DNA of 64,000 nt from CAHJXF01 sp038225855 (GCA_038225855.1 JBBRQU010000002.1:1-64000); one strand, 5' to 3'. Shown: positions 8,662 through 17,780, counted from the stretch's first letter. The notes: a model not told the origin generated them from the letters alone. Made by a program: numbers and translations.

Positions 8662-9918
8662 ATGAGTACTTCAAATGCCGAAGTTCTAAAACAGCATCTG
8701 ATCGACCCCGAGATCTGCATACGCTGCAATACCTGCGAAGAAACCTGTCCGGTCGATGCGATCACGCACGACTCGAACAACTACGTGGTCGATGCGAGCA
8801 AGTGCAACTACTGCATGGCGTGCATCTCGCCGTGCCCCACGGGCTCGATCGACAACTGGCGCACTGTGATGCGGGTCGAGGCTTACGGCATCGACGAGCA
8901 GTTCACGTGGGACGAGTTGCCGGCCGAGAAAGCGATCGAGGCATCGGCCCTCGAGTCTCTCGATGAAACCAGCGCGGCCGAGGAAGAAGTCGCGCTCGAA
9001 CGCGACGAGGCGCAACTCGCCGATCCGCGTTCGGGTGCGCAGATTCCGCCATGGTCGGCGTCGCATCCCTACGTCAATCTCTACGGCCACAAGTCGCCGA
9101 TCACGGCGACGGTCGCCGGCAATTTCCGCGTGACCGATCTCGGCACCGAGAGCGATACGCATCACATCGTGCTCGACTTCGGCGGCACGCCGTTCCCGGT
9201 GCTCGAAGGCCAGTCGATCGGCATCCTGCCGGCCGGCAACGACGCGCGCGGCAAGCCGCATCACGCGCGCCAGTATTCGATCGCGAGTCCGCGCGACGGC
9301 GAGCGGCCCGGCTACAACAACGTGTCGCTGACCGTGAAGCGCGTGACGACCGATTACGGCGGCAATCCGGTGCGCGGCGTCGCATCCAACTACGTCTGCG
9401 ACCTGAAGAAGGGCGACGAGGTCAAGGTCATCGGCCCGTTCGGGACCAGCTTCCTGATGCCCAACCACGCCGGCTCGAACATCATCATGATCTGCACCGG
9501 CACCGGCAGCGCGCCGATGCGCGCGATGACCGAGCGCCGCCGTCGTCGCGTCGCGTTGAACGAGGGCGGCAAGCTGATGCTGTTCTTCGGCGCGCGCACG
9601 CAGAAGGAACTGCCGTACTTCGGCCCGCTGATGAACCTGCCGAAGGAATTCATCGACATCAACTTCGCGTTCTCGCGCGCCGATGGGGCCGAGGGACAAC
9701 CCAAGCGCTATGTCCAGCACCTGATGCGCGAGCGTGCGTCCGACGTCGCCGCGCTGATTCGCGACGACAACACCTGCGTCTATGTGTGCGGCTTGAAGGG
9801 CATGGAGGCCGGCGTGCTGGAGGCGCTGCGCGATATCTGCGCGCAGGAGGGCATCGATTGGTCTGCGATGCACGCGCAAATGAAACGCGATGGGCGTCTG
9901 CACTTCGAGACTTACTGA
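8662..9918 (+). CDS. boxA: Benzoyl-CoA 2,3-epoxidase reductase subunit BoxA
   Basis: Carries electrons from NADPH to BoxB. The 418-residue protein begins with a two-cluster ferredoxin domain (CIRCNTCEETCP at 19-30 and CNYCMACISPCP at 48-59), continues through an acidic linker, and ends in a ferredoxin-NADP reductase-like module with ARQYSIAS (FAD) and CTGTGSAPMRAM (nucleotide), closing with HFETY. The ATG at 8662 is used; a GTG immediately before it (8659) is possible. The Shine-Dalgarno is weak (GGTGAAAAG), and the gene follows a repeat hairpin, so its level may differ from boxB. Confidence 0.96.
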   Translation: MSTSNAEVLKQHLIDPEICIRCNTCEETCPVDAITHDSNNYVVDASKCNYCMACISPCPTGSIDNWRTVMRVEAYGIDEQFTWDELPAEKAIEASALESLDETSAAEEEVALERDEAQLADPRSGAQIPPWSASHPYVNLYGHKSPITATVAGNFRVTDLGTESDTHHIVLDFGGTPFPVLEGQSIGILPAGNDARGKPHHARQYSIASPRDGERPGYNNVSLTVKRVTTDYGGNPVRGVASNYVCDLKKGDEVKVIGPFGTSFLMPNHAGSNIIMICTGTGSAPMRAMTERRRRRVALNEGGKLMLFFGARTQKELPYFGPLMNLPKEFIDINFAFSRADGAEGQPKRYVQHLMRERASDVAALIRDDNTCVYVCGLKGMEAGVLEALRDICAQEGIDWSAMHAQMKRDGRLHFETY

Positions 9919-9940
9919 GCGCACAACGTCAACGGACATC

Positions 9941-10022
9941 TCCCCGGCGCAGGCCGGGGCCGCAGTATTTCTTCCTCGCTCATCCACGCAAACTTGGATC
10001 CCGGCGTGCACCAGGACGACGG
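9941..10022. repeat. Intergenic palindromic repeat (CCGGG-type, divergent second arm)
   Basis: TCCCCGGCGCAGGCCGGGGC at 9941-9960 is itself a strong hairpin. A degenerate partner, GGATCCCGGCGTGCACCAGG, lies at about 9997-10016 and runs into GACGACGG. Layout and flanking ACTTGGAT are as in the other copies. Confidence 0.6.
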
Positions 10023-10112
10023 CGCTGGTCGGGTCCATGTCACTTTCCGGTTCGTTGCGCTAAGGTAGCGACGACGCGTCTTGCCCCAGCTCCTTCTGAC
10101 CAAAATTCCCCC

Positions 10113-10844
10113 ATGAGCGATTCAAGCAAAGCCGCCCTCGTCATCGGCGCGGGCGACGCCACCGGCGGCGCGATCGCGCGACGCTTCGCACGCGAAGGGT
10201 TCGCGACGTGTGTCGTCAGGCGTCACGCGGACAAGCTCGCGCCGCTGGTCGATGCAATTCGCGCGGCAGGCGGCGTCGCCCATCCCTACGGCGTCGATGC
10301 GCGCAACGAGGAAGCCGTCGTCGCGATGGTCGATGCGATCGAACGCGACGTCGGTGCTATCGAGGTCTACGTCTTCAACATCGGCGCCAATGCACCATCG
10401 AGCATCCTGGAAGAAACCGCGCGCAAGTACTTCAAGATCTGGGAGATGGCGTGCCTTGCGGGCTTCCTCACCGCGCGCGAGGTCGCCAGACGCATGGTGG
10501 CGCGCGGTCGCGGGACCATGCTCTTCACCGGAGCGACCGCGTCGCTGCGCGGATCGGCCAACTTCGCCGCGTTCGCGGGCGCCAAGCACGCCTTGCGCGC
10601 ATTGGCGCAGAGCATGGCGCGCGAACTCGGTCCGAAGGGAATCCATGTCGCACACGTCATTATCGATGGCGCGATCGACACCGAATTCATACGCACGCAA
10701 TTCCCCGACCGTTATGCGATGAAAGAAGACGACGGCATCCTCGACCCCGAGCATATCGCCGAGAATTACTGGTACCTGCACACCCAGCCGCGCGACGCAT
10801 GGACGTTCGAACTCGATCTGCGTCCGTGGATCGAACGCTGGTAG
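10113..10844 (+). CDS. SDR-fold protein with altered catalytic tetrad
   Basis: A 243-residue short-chain dehydrogenase/reductase-like protein. The Rossmann nucleotide motif is VIGAGDATGGAIA at 10-22, and the overall SDR layout is retained up to the WIERW end. The position of the catalytic Tyr of YxxxK reads Phe154 (AFAGAKHAL), with Lys158 kept, and the usual active-site Ser aligns with Ala141 or Thr142. It is therefore either a non-catalytic SDR or one with different chemistry. It follows boxA after a 194-bp gap with a repeat and precedes the DsbA-like gene by 38 bp. A link to aromatic catabolism is possible but unproven. Confidence 0.8.
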   Translation: MSDSSKAALVIGAGDATGGAIARRFAREGFATCVVRRHADKLAPLVDAIRAAGGVAHPYGVDARNEEAVVAMVDAIERDVGAIEVYVFNIGANAPSSILEETARKYFKIWEMACLAGFLTAREVARRMVARGRGTMLFTGATASLRGSANFAAFAGAKHALRALAQSMARELGPKGIHVAHVIIDGAIDTEFIRTQFPDRYAMKEDDGILDPEHIAENYWYLHTQPRDAWTFELDLRPWIERW

Positions 10845-10882
10845 GCTCGCATTCAAACCCAACCGCAATCTCGAACATCACG

Positions 10883-11494
10883 ATGACCAAAGCAGTGGAA
10901 TTCTTTTTCGACGTCGGTAGCCCGGCTTCGTATCTCGCAGCCACGCAGTTGCCGCGCATCTGCGCAGAAACCGGCGCGACGCTGATCTATCGTCCGATGC
11001 TGCTCGGCGGCGTATTCCAGGCCACCGGCAACGCATCGCCTGCGAGCGTTCCGGCCAAGGGACGCTATGTCTTCGACGACCTCGAACGCCACGCGCGGCG
11101 CTACCACGTGCCGTTCAATCGCAACCCTTACTTCCCGATCAACACCTTGCTGTTGATGCGCGGCGCGACTGCGATGCAATTGCGGCATGCCGAGCGTTTT
11201 CACGCGTACATCGATGCGGTGTTCCGCGCGATCTGGGTCGATCGATGCGACATGAACGATGCCTCGGTCGTCGCCGGCGTACTCCACGAAGCGAAGATCG
11301 ACGCAGCGATGGTGATGGCCGAGATCACCGATCCCGTCGTCAAGGCGGCGTTGAAGGCAACCACCGAAGAAGCGGTCGCACGCGGCGTCTTCGGCGCACC
11401 CACCTTCTTCATCGGCAACACGATGTGGTTCGGGCAGGACCGGCTCGAGTTCGTGCGCGAAGCGCTGGGCGCGCCTTCCACGATCGGCATCTGA
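10883..11494 (+). CDS. DsbA/GST-kappa family protein, 2-hydroxychromene-2-carboxylate isomerase-like
   Basis: A 203-residue thioredoxin-fold protein of the DSBA-like/HCCA isomerase family. The start VEFFFDVGSPASYLA carries the Ser near residue 13 that activates glutathione in GST-kappa and HCCA isomerases, in place of the CxxC of DsbA. GVFGAPTFFIGNTMWFGQDRL near the C-terminus is the family's cis-proline segment. HCCA isomerases act in naphthalene breakdown, but many relatives are annotated only by fold. Being next to the box cluster fits aromatic metabolism; the exact substrate is unknown. Confidence 0.85.
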   Translation: MTKAVEFFFDVGSPASYLAATQLPRICAETGATLIYRPMLLGGVFQATGNASPASVPAKGRYVFDDLERHARRYHVPFNRNPYFPINTLLLMRGATAMQLRHAERFHAYIDAVFRAIWVDRCDMNDASVVAGVLHEAKIDAAMVMAEITDPVVKAALKATTEEAVARGVFGAPTFFIGNTMWFGQDRLEFVREALGAPSTIGI

Positions 11495-11502
11495 CGATAA
11501 AC

Positions 11503-11616
11503 ACCATCATTGCTACTCGTTGTATCGAGAGCGGCCATACCTTGTTGCACTCGGACCGCGACTTCGATGCCTTCGCGACCCACCTGGGTCTGCGGGTGGC
11601 GTTTTTGGAAGCCTGA
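11503..11616 (+). pseudogene. C-terminal relic of a VapC (PIN-domain) toxin
   Basis: About 37 codons between two intact genes read IIATRCIESGHTLLHSDRDF and then DAFATHLGLRV, ending in TGA at 11614-11616. This is the recognisable last third of VapC-family ribonucleases, including the conserved acidic DRDF motif. No start, no N-terminal PIN residues and no antitoxin gene precede it, so it is a remnant. Confidence 0.6.
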
Positions 11617-11629
11617 CCAGGAATATTCG

Positions 11630-12244
11630 ATGTCTGATCCGAACGATCTACGTCACCACACGCTTACTTCCGACGCCGCGCTCGATCAACTCTTTCGGCA
11701 CGCGCGCACCCACAACGGCTGGCAGGAAGGCCGGCCCATCAGCGACGCGCAATTGCACGCGCTCTACGATTTGTGGAAGATGGGACCGACTTCGGCCAAC
11801 TGTTGTCCGGCGCGCGTCGTGTTCGTGAAATCGGCCGAAGCCAAGGAGAAGCTCAGGCCCGCGTTGTCGGAAAAGAATCGCGCGAAAACGATGGCCCCGG
11901 TCGTCGCGATCATCGGCATGGACATGGAGTTCTACGAAAAACTGCCGCAGCTCTTCCCGCACGACGATGCGCGCAGTTGGTTCGCCGGCAAACCCAAGCT
12001 GATCGAAGACACCGCATTTCGCAATTCGAGCCTGCAAGGCGCCTACCTGATCCTCGCGGCGCGCGCGCTCGGCATCGACACCGGTCCGATGTCGGGCTTC
12101 GACAATGCCAAGGTCGACGAGGCTTTCTTCGCGGGTACGAAGGTCAAGTCGAATTTCATCTGCAGCCTCGGCTACGGCAATCCCGACAAGCTCTTCCCGC
12201 GCAGCCCGCGCCTGTCGTTCGACGAAGCGTGCCGAATCGCGTGA
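11630..12244 (+). CDS. Nitroreductase family protein, RutE-like malonic semialdehyde reductase
   Basis: A 204-residue FMN-dependent nitroreductase-fold protein. WKMGPTSANCCPARVVFV near residues 49-66 is the signature of the RutE/HadB-like subfamily, and the protein keeps the expected MSGFDNAKVD segment. RutE in E. coli reduces malonic semialdehyde to 3-hydroxypropionate in pyrimidine catabolism, but no rut genes are present here, so a general reductive role is as likely. The next gene starts with a GTGA overlap at the stop codon, so the two are probably coupled. Confidence 0.85.
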   Translation: MSDPNDLRHHTLTSDAALDQLFRHARTHNGWQEGRPISDAQLHALYDLWKMGPTSANCCPARVVFVKSAEAKEKLRPALSEKNRAKTMAPVVAIIGMDMEFYEKLPQLFPHDDARSWFAGKPKLIEDTAFRNSSLQGAYLILAARALGIDTGPMSGFDNAKVDEAFFAGTKVKSNFICSLGYGNPDKLFPRSPRLSFDEACRIA

Positions 12245-12834
12245 TCAGCGGCGAGTTGCCGGTCCTCGAGACGCAGCGCCTTCGCATCGCGCATACGCGA
12301 CCCGGCTACGAAGTCGGGATGGTCGCGTTCTTCGAGCGCAACCGCGAGCACTTCGCGCGCTGGGATCCACCCGCGCCGCCCGACTTCTACAGCCTCGCGT
12401 TCTGGGAACGTGGCATCGCGCGCAGCATCGACGACTTCGCGGCGGATCGCTCGGTACGCTTCGATCTCTTCGACGCCGCCATGCCTGAGAGCCGTACCGT
12501 GATCGGCCGCATCGGCTTCTCGCAGATTTTTCGCGGGCCATTTCAGTCGTGCATCCTCGGCTACCAGATCGACGCCGCGTACGAAGGCAAAGGCCTGATG
12601 CGCGAAGCGTTGAAGGAAGCGATTCGCTACATGTTCGAGGTCAAGGCGCTGCATCGCGTGCAGGCCAATCATGTGCCCGAGAACCAGCGCAGCGCGTCGC
12701 TGCTCGCGCGACTCGGCTTCGTGCGCGAAGGACTGGCTGCGGACTATCTCTTCATCAATGGCGCATGGCGGGATCACGTGCTCAACGCGCTGACCAATCC
12801 GCACTTCGATGCTTCGGAGCTGGCGACGTCGTAG
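12241..12834 (+). CDS. GNAT acetyltransferase, RimJ/RimL-like
   Basis: A 197-residue Gcn5-related N-acetyltransferase. It starts with GTG at 12241, overlapping the nitroreductase stop by four bases. ETQRLRIAHTRP opens the fold; YEGKGLMREALKEAIRYMF forms the acetyl-CoA pyrophosphate-binding region; NQRSASLLARLGFVREG is the classic RimJ/RimL ending. Members acetylate ribosomal protein N-termini, peptides or small amines. The substrate is not readable from the sequence. Confidence 0.85.
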   Translation: MISGELPVLETQRLRIAHTRPGYEVGMVAFFERNREHFARWDPPAPPDFYSLAFWERGIARSIDDFAADRSVRFDLFDAAMPESRTVIGRIGFSQIFRGPFQSCILGYQIDAAYEGKGLMREALKEAIRYMFEVKALHRVQANHVPENQRSASLLARLGFVREGLAADYLFINGAWRDHVLNALTNPHFDASELATS

Positions 12835-12841
12835 AGGCCGG

Positions 12842-14080
12842 TCAACGCGTCTCCCGCAGCAACGCCAGGATCGCGTCGCGATGTTCATCGAGCATCGGCG
12901 GCGGCAAGCCGTAGCGTGGAGGCGTGCCCGACATCCGCATCGGGTTGGCCACCAGCGTCACATGGCCGGCCAGCGCATGCGGCAGGGTGATCTTCATCGC
13001 GCGCGCCTGCACCTGCGGGTTCTCGAACACCTCGGCGATGTTGTCGATCGGGCCGCACGGCACGTCGACCGCTTCGAGTTCGGCGATCCATGTGTGCTTG
13101 TCGCGGCCCATCAGGATCGCTTCGAGCAAGGGAACGAGCACGTCGCGGTTCTTCACGCGCGCGGGGTTGGTCGCGAAGCGCGCATCGTCGGCAAGACCCA
13201 CGCAACCGGCGGCCTCGCAGAAGCGCCTGAACTGCAGGTCGTTGCCGATGGCGAGGATGAGGTGGCCGTCGGCGCAAGGGAACACCTGATACGGCACGAT
13301 GCTCACGTGCGCGTTGCCGGCGCGTCCCGGGACCGTGCCGCTGTTCAGATACGCGGTGTTCATGTTGGCCATGGTCGCGATCATCACGTCGAGCAGCGCC
13401 ATGTCGATGTGCTGGCCTTCGCGGGTCTTGCGCACGTGAAGCAGCGCCGCGAGGATCGCGGTCGTCGCATAGATGCCGGTCAACAGATCGCTGATCGCGA
13501 TGCCCGCCTTCTGCGGCGGACCGCCATGGCAATGCGGACACGCATTCTCGCGCTCGCCGGTGATCGCCATGAAGCCCGACAGACCCTGCACGATGAAGTC
13601 GTAGCCGGGACGCCGCGCCCACGGCCCGGTCTGCCCGAAGCCGGTGATCGAGCAATAGATCAAGCCGGGCTTGTCCTTCGCGAGCGACGCATAGTCGAGC
13701 CCGTACTTCGCGAGCTGACCGACCTTGTAATTCTCGATCACCACGTCGCTCTTCATCGCGAGTTCGCGCACCATGCGCTGACCTGCCGCGCTCGCGAGGT
13801 CGATCGCGATCGACCGCTTGCCGCGGTTGGCCGCGACGTAATAGGTCGAGACCGCGGTGTCGTCGCCGTTCTCGTCCTTCACATAGGGCGGGCCCCACGC
13901 GCGCGTGTCGTCGCCGCCGTCGTGCGTAGCCGATGCGGGCCGCTCGACCTTGATGACTTCGGCGCCGAGGTCGGCGAGGTTCTGCGCGCAATACGGTCCC
14001 GCCAGCACGCGTGTGAGGTCGAGGACGCGCACGCCCTCAAGTGCGGATGGCGCATGGCGCGAGCTATCGTTGGATTCCAT
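12842..14080 (-). CDS. CaiB/BaiF (family III) CoA transferase
   Basis: A 412-residue family III CoA transferase. VLDLTRVLAGPYCAQNLADL near residue 17 is the conserved N-terminal CoA-binding signature, and GQHIDMALLD carries the catalytic aspartate expected of this family. The start at 14080 is set by MESNDSSRHAPSALEGV; upstream codons up to 14173 are poor in family likeness. It lies alone on the minus strand, converging with the acetyltransferase gene (7-bp gap) and divergent from ugpB. The acyl group transferred is unknown; dicarboxylate or aromatic CoA exchange would fit the neighbourhood. Confidence 0.88.
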   Translation of the reverse strand: MESNDSSRHAPSALEGVRVLDLTRVLAGPYCAQNLADLGAEVIKVERPASATHDGGDDTRAWGPPYVKDENGDDTAVSTYYVAANRGKRSIAIDLASAAGQRMVRELAMKSDVVIENYKVGQLAKYGLDYASLAKDKPGLIYCSITGFGQTGPWARRPGYDFIVQGLSGFMAITGERENACPHCHGGPPQKAGIAISDLLTGIYATTAILAALLHVRKTREGQHIDMALLDVMIATMANMNTAYLNSGTVPGRAGNAHVSIVPYQVFPCADGHLILAIGNDLQFRRFCEAAGCVGLADDARFATNPARVKNRDVLVPLLEAILMGRDKHTWIAELEAVDVPCGPIDNIAEVFENPQVQARAMKITLPHALAGHVTLVANPMRMSGTPPRYGLPPPMLDEHRDAILALLRETR

Positions 14081-14172
14081 TCTTGCGTTCAGGTCGTGAG
14101 GCCGGAAGGACGGGGGGCTGACTATAATCCGCCTCCTGCCGAATCTCCTCTTCAACCGATCAAAGGAACCCA

Positions 14173-15576
14173 ATGTATCTGGGTCGCGCGCGCTTTTTGT
14201 CTCGTTTCTTTTTCCTCAGCGCTGCAGCGCTCGCGTTCGCGGCGATCCTCCCGCGCGCCGCATTCGCCGCCACCGAAGTGCGCATATGGCACGCGATGAC
14301 CGGCGTCCCCGCCGAGACCTTCGCGGCGATTGTCGAGCGCTTCAACACCGAGCAGAAGAACTATCACGTCGAGCTCGAATACAAAGGCGACGACAAGACC
14401 ACGACCGCCGCGGGAATCGCCGCGCTGAAGTCGCACGCCGGACCCGACCTGCTGCAAGTCACCGACGTGCAGAGCGGCGAGTTGCTGGCCGTGAAAAACA
14501 GCACGCGAGCGCTGTACGAAATCCTGCCGCTCGCGAAGTCGAAGGACTTCGATTTCTTCCTTCCCGCGGCGGTGATGTTCATGAAGGACGAGCGCAATCG
14601 CCTGCGCGCCTTTCCGCTCGAAGCGTCGGTGCCGGTCCTGCTCTACAACAAGAACGTCTATGCGAAATACGGCGTGCCGACCGACCAGCCCCCGGCGACC
14701 TGGCGCGACCTGCAAAAGCAGTTGATCGCGATTCAGGACGTCGGTCGCGGCATGAAGTGCAGCTATACGTCGAGCGACCAGGCGTGGATCCACATCGAGA
14801 ACCTCGGCGCGCTGCACGGCGAAGCGATCGCGACGAAGAACAACGGTCTCGACGGACCCAATGCAACACTGACCTTCAACGATCTGCTTCATGTGCGCCA
14901 CATCGCGATGATGACGAGTTGGGTCAAGAGCGATCTTTATGTGCCCAAGGGTCATGGCGAAGAAGGCGACGCGCGCTTCGCGTCGGGCGAGTGCGGGGTG
15001 CTCACGACCGCGAGCGGATCGCTCGGCGATATTCGCAAGGCGGCAAAATTCGAGATCGGCGTCGCGCCGCTGCCGTTCTACGAAGAGGGCGCGCGCCAGC
15101 CGGTCAACACCTTGGTCGGCGGCTCGGCGCTGTGGGCGATCGAAGGGCGTTCGCACGATGTCTACAACGGCATCGCGACTTTTCTCGCCTATCTCGTCAC
15201 GCCGGTCGTGGCTGCCGAATGGCATCAGAAGACCGGCAGCCTGCCATGGACCAGCGCGGCCTGGATCGCTTCCGAACGCACCGGCTTCTACGACAAATTG
15301 CCCGGGCTGGCGGGCATCATGAAGGGCGCCGCAACCTCGCTGAGCGCGGCCACGCGCGGCGTCCGTCTGCCCCACTACGACAAGGTTCGCGCCGTGATGG
15401 ATGCGCAGCTCGACGCGGTGTGGTCCGGTCAAAAGCCGCCCAAGCTCGGACTCGACGACGCGGTGCGCCTGGGTGATATCGCGATGAAGGAATCGGGCAG
15501 CGCCGCACCTGTCGCGGCAACGTCGAAAGAAACCAGGAAGCCGCTCGTGAAGAACAAGCAGGCGGGCAAAAGTTGA
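14173..15576 (+). CDS. ugpB: Periplasmic sn-glycerol-3-phosphate-type binding protein, UgpB family
   Basis: A 467-residue extracellular solute-binding protein of family 1. A signal peptide covers about the first 32 residues (hydrophobic core, cleavage near AFAATE), followed by VRIWHAMTGVPAE, the typical start of UgpB. UgpB receives glycerol-3-phosphate and glycerophosphodiesters for the UgpAEC importer. Here ugpQ follows by 25 bp, but the permease and ATPase genes are missing from the neighbourhood and two glycosidase genes come next. The ligand might thus be a sugar derivative; the Ugp assignment rests on family likeness and ugpQ. Confidence 0.85.
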   Translation: MYLGRARFLSRFFFLSAAALAFAAILPRAAFAATEVRIWHAMTGVPAETFAAIVERFNTEQKNYHVELEYKGDDKTTTAAGIAALKSHAGPDLLQVTDVQSGELLAVKNSTRALYEILPLAKSKDFDFFLPAAVMFMKDERNRLRAFPLEASVPVLLYNKNVYAKYGVPTDQPPATWRDLQKQLIAIQDVGRGMKCSYTSSDQAWIHIENLGALHGEAIATKNNGLDGPNATLTFNDLLHVRHIAMMTSWVKSDLYVPKGHGEEGDARFASGECGVLTTASGSLGDIRKAAKFEIGVAPLPFYEEGARQPVNTLVGGSALWAIEGRSHDVYNGIATFLAYLVTPVVAAEWHQKTGSLPWTSAAWIASERTGFYDKLPGLAGIMKGAATSLSAATRGVRLPHYDKVRAVMDAQLDAVWSGQKPPKLGLDDAVRLGDIAMKESGSAAPVAATSKETRKPLVKNKQAGKS

Positions 15577-15601
15577 TCCACTCGGGCATCCCGACGCCAA
15601 C

Positions 15602-16381
15602 ATGACGCGTCCCTTCTGGCCCGGTCCGCGCCGGCTCGCGCATCGCGGCGGCGGCGCACTCGCGCCCGAGAACACGATCGCAGCGATACGCGCAGGCATC
15701 GCGCACGGCTATCGCGCGATCGAGTTCGACGTGATGCTCGCGGCCGACGACGTGCCGGTGCTGATGCACGACCCGGACTTCGGCCGCACCATCGCGGGCG
15801 AAGGCCGTGTGGCCGAGACGCAATCGACCGATCTCGTCCAGCGCGACGCGGGCTCGTGGTTCGATGCGGTGCGCTTCGCGGGCGAGTCTGTGCCGACCTA
15901 TGAAGACGTGGTCCGCTTCTGCCGTGCACATCGCGTGTGGATGAACGTCGAGATCAAGCCCTCGATGGGAGCGGACGTGCCGACCGGGCGCATCGTGGCC
16001 GAGATGACCGCGCGTCTCTTCGCCGATCGACATGACCATGCCGCCGGCGACGACGATGTCGCCAACGCGCTGCCGCTGTTCTCGTCGTTCAGTGTCGAAG
16101 CGCTCGTCGCCGCGCGCGCGGCGGCTCCGCAGATCGCGCGCGGGCTGCTCGTCGAGGCCCTTGCCGAAGACGACATCGAGCAGGCGCACGCGCTCGACTG
16201 CATCAGCATGCACGTCGATCATCGACACCTCGACGCCGCGACCGTTTCGCGGCTCCACGATGCGGGGTTCGCCATCCTCGCGTACACGGTCAACGACCTC
16301 GCGCGCTTGAACACGCTGCTCGGTTGGGGCGTCGACGCGATCTGCACCGACCGCATCGATCTGATCCGCGCGGCCGGCTAA
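15602..16381 (+). CDS. ugpQ: Glycerophosphodiester phosphodiesterase, UgpQ-like
   Basis: Hydrolyses glycerophosphodiesters to glycerol-3-phosphate and an alcohol in the cytoplasm. The 259-residue protein has the full GDPD signature: LAHRGGGALAPENT near residue 12, AIEFDVMLAADDVPVLMHDP with metal-binding Glu and Asp and catalytic His, and VNVEIKP-like NVEIKPS. It ends with VDAICTDRIDL. No signal peptide, so it acts on imported substrates. It is 25 bp behind ugpB. Confidence 0.92.
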   Translation: MTRPFWPGPRRLAHRGGGALAPENTIAAIRAGIAHGYRAIEFDVMLAADDVPVLMHDPDFGRTIAGEGRVAETQSTDLVQRDAGSWFDAVRFAGESVPTYEDVVRFCRAHRVWMNVEIKPSMGADVPTGRIVAEMTARLFADRHDHAAGDDDVANALPLFSSFSVEALVAARAAAPQIARGLLVEALAEDDIEQAHALDCISMHVDHRHLDAATVSRLHDAGFAILAYTVNDLARLNTLLGWGVDAICTDRIDLIRAAG

Positions 16382-16433
16382 TTACGCGAACTTGCGTCAG
16401 CGCCTGCGGTCGGACCTTACTCGCCATTCGATC

Positions 16434-17780
16434 ATGGACTCCAAGCTATCCACCTTGCCCGATACGCGCAATCGCAGCGACGATGCGCTGCTCGACAAGA
16501 TTCAAGAGGACTCTTTTCGCTACTTCTCCGAGTCCTGCAACACCGCCAATGGATTGATCTGCGACTCGACCCAGCCCGGCTACCCATGCAGCATCGCCGT
16601 GGTGGGGTTTGCGCTGGCCACCTACTGCGTTGCGGTCGAACGCCAATGGATGACGCGCGACGAGGCCATCCTGCGCACGCTTGCCGCGCTGCGCTTCTTC
16701 GATCAGGCCGACCAATCGGGCGCTCCGGAGGGCGTCGGTTACCGTGGCTTCTTCTATCACTTCCTGCATATGGACACGGGCGCGCGCGACTGGAACAGCG
16801 AGCTGTCCACGATCGACACCGCGTTGCTGGTCGCGGGCATGTTGACTGCTGCCCAATACTTCGACGGTGACGACGCGCGTGAACGCGAAATTCGCGTCAC
16901 CGCGCACAAGATTTACGAGCGCGTCGATTGGGCCTGGGCGTGCAATGGAGAAGCCACGCTCAGCATGGGCTGGACGCCCGAGCAGGGCTTTCAGGAGTGG
17001 CGCTGGAAGGGCTACAACGAGGCGCTGGTGCTCTACACGCTGGCGCTCGGTTCGCCCACCCATGCGGTGACGCAAGAGGCGTATGCGCAGTGGCTGTCGA
17101 CCTATCGATGGAGAAGCGCCTATGAGTTCTCGTATGTGTATGCGGGGCCGTTGTTCATTCACCAGTTCTCTCACATCTGGATCGACTTTCGCGAGATCCG
17201 AGACGCCTACATGGCGCGGCGCGGACTCGACTATTTCGAGAACAGCCGGCGCGCGACCTATGTGCATTGCCGGTACGCCGAGGACAACCCGCGCAACTTC
17301 AAGGACTACGACGCGCGCTGCTGGGGCCTGACGGCTTGCGATGGACCGGGCCCGCTCACGCTCGAGGTCGATGGCCGCGAGCGCACCTTCTTCGGCTACC
17401 GCGCGCGCGGCGCGCCCGACGGCCCCGACGACGGCACGGTGGCGCCGTGGGCCGCGATCGCATCGCTGCCGTTCGCGCCCGAGCTGGTGATACCGACGAT
17501 TCGCTATCTGGCCGAGACGACCTACGACAAGGCCAGCGGCTATGGCTTCACGTGCTCGTTCAATCCGACCTTGCACAAGTCGGCGGGCGATCGCGGCTGG
17601 ATGTCGCCCTGGCACTTTGGACTGCATCAGGGGCCGATCGTGCTGATGATCGAGAACTACCGCAGCGACCTGGTGTGGCGGCTGATGCGCCGTTGCCCGG
17701 CGATCGTGGCCGGGCTGCGTCTGGCCGGCTTCTCGGGCGGCTGGCTGAAGGATGCGATGACGCAGGAGCGCGCTCGATGA
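16434..17780 (+). CDS. GH144/glycoamylase-domain family protein (PF10091-type)
   Basis: A 448-residue protein of the glycoamylase/COG5368 family, which includes the GH144 endo-beta-1,2-glucanases. The start DKIQEDSFRYFSES and the later YNEALVLYTLALGSPTH, FIHQFSHIWIDFR and SPWHFGLHQGPIVLMIENYR segments are family landmarks of the (alpha/alpha)6 barrel. It lacks a signal peptide, unlike many secreted GH144 members, so it probably acts on imported oligosaccharides. The start at 16434 excludes a short non-conserved extension. It overlaps the next glycosidase gene by four bases. Activity on beta-1,2-glucan is inferred, not shown. Confidence 0.8.
   Translation: MDSKLSTLPDTRNRSDDALLDKIQEDSFRYFSESCNTANGLICDSTQPGYPCSIAVVGFALATYCVAVERQWMTRDEAILRTLAALRFFDQADQSGAPEGVGYRGFFYHFLHMDTGARDWNSELSTIDTALLVAGMLTAAQYFDGDDAREREIRVTAHKIYERVDWAWACNGEATLSMGWTPEQGFQEWRWKGYNEALVLYTLALGSPTHAVTQEAYAQWLSTYRWRSAYEFSYVYAGPLFIHQFSHIWIDFREIRDAYMARRGLDYFENSRRATYVHCRYAEDNPRNFKDYDARCWGLTACDGPGPLTLEVDGRERTFFGYRARGAPDGPDDGTVAPWAAIASLPFAPELVIPTIRYLAETTYDKASGYGFTCSFNPTLHKSAGDRGWMSPWHFGLHQGPIVLMIENYRSDLVWRLMRRCPAIVAGLRLAGFSGGWLKDAMTQERAR

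Noticed and set aside
14123..14128. TATAAT ahead of ugpB
   Set aside because: A good -10 hexamer, but no -35 hexamer at 16-18 bases and no other support, so not listed as a promoter.
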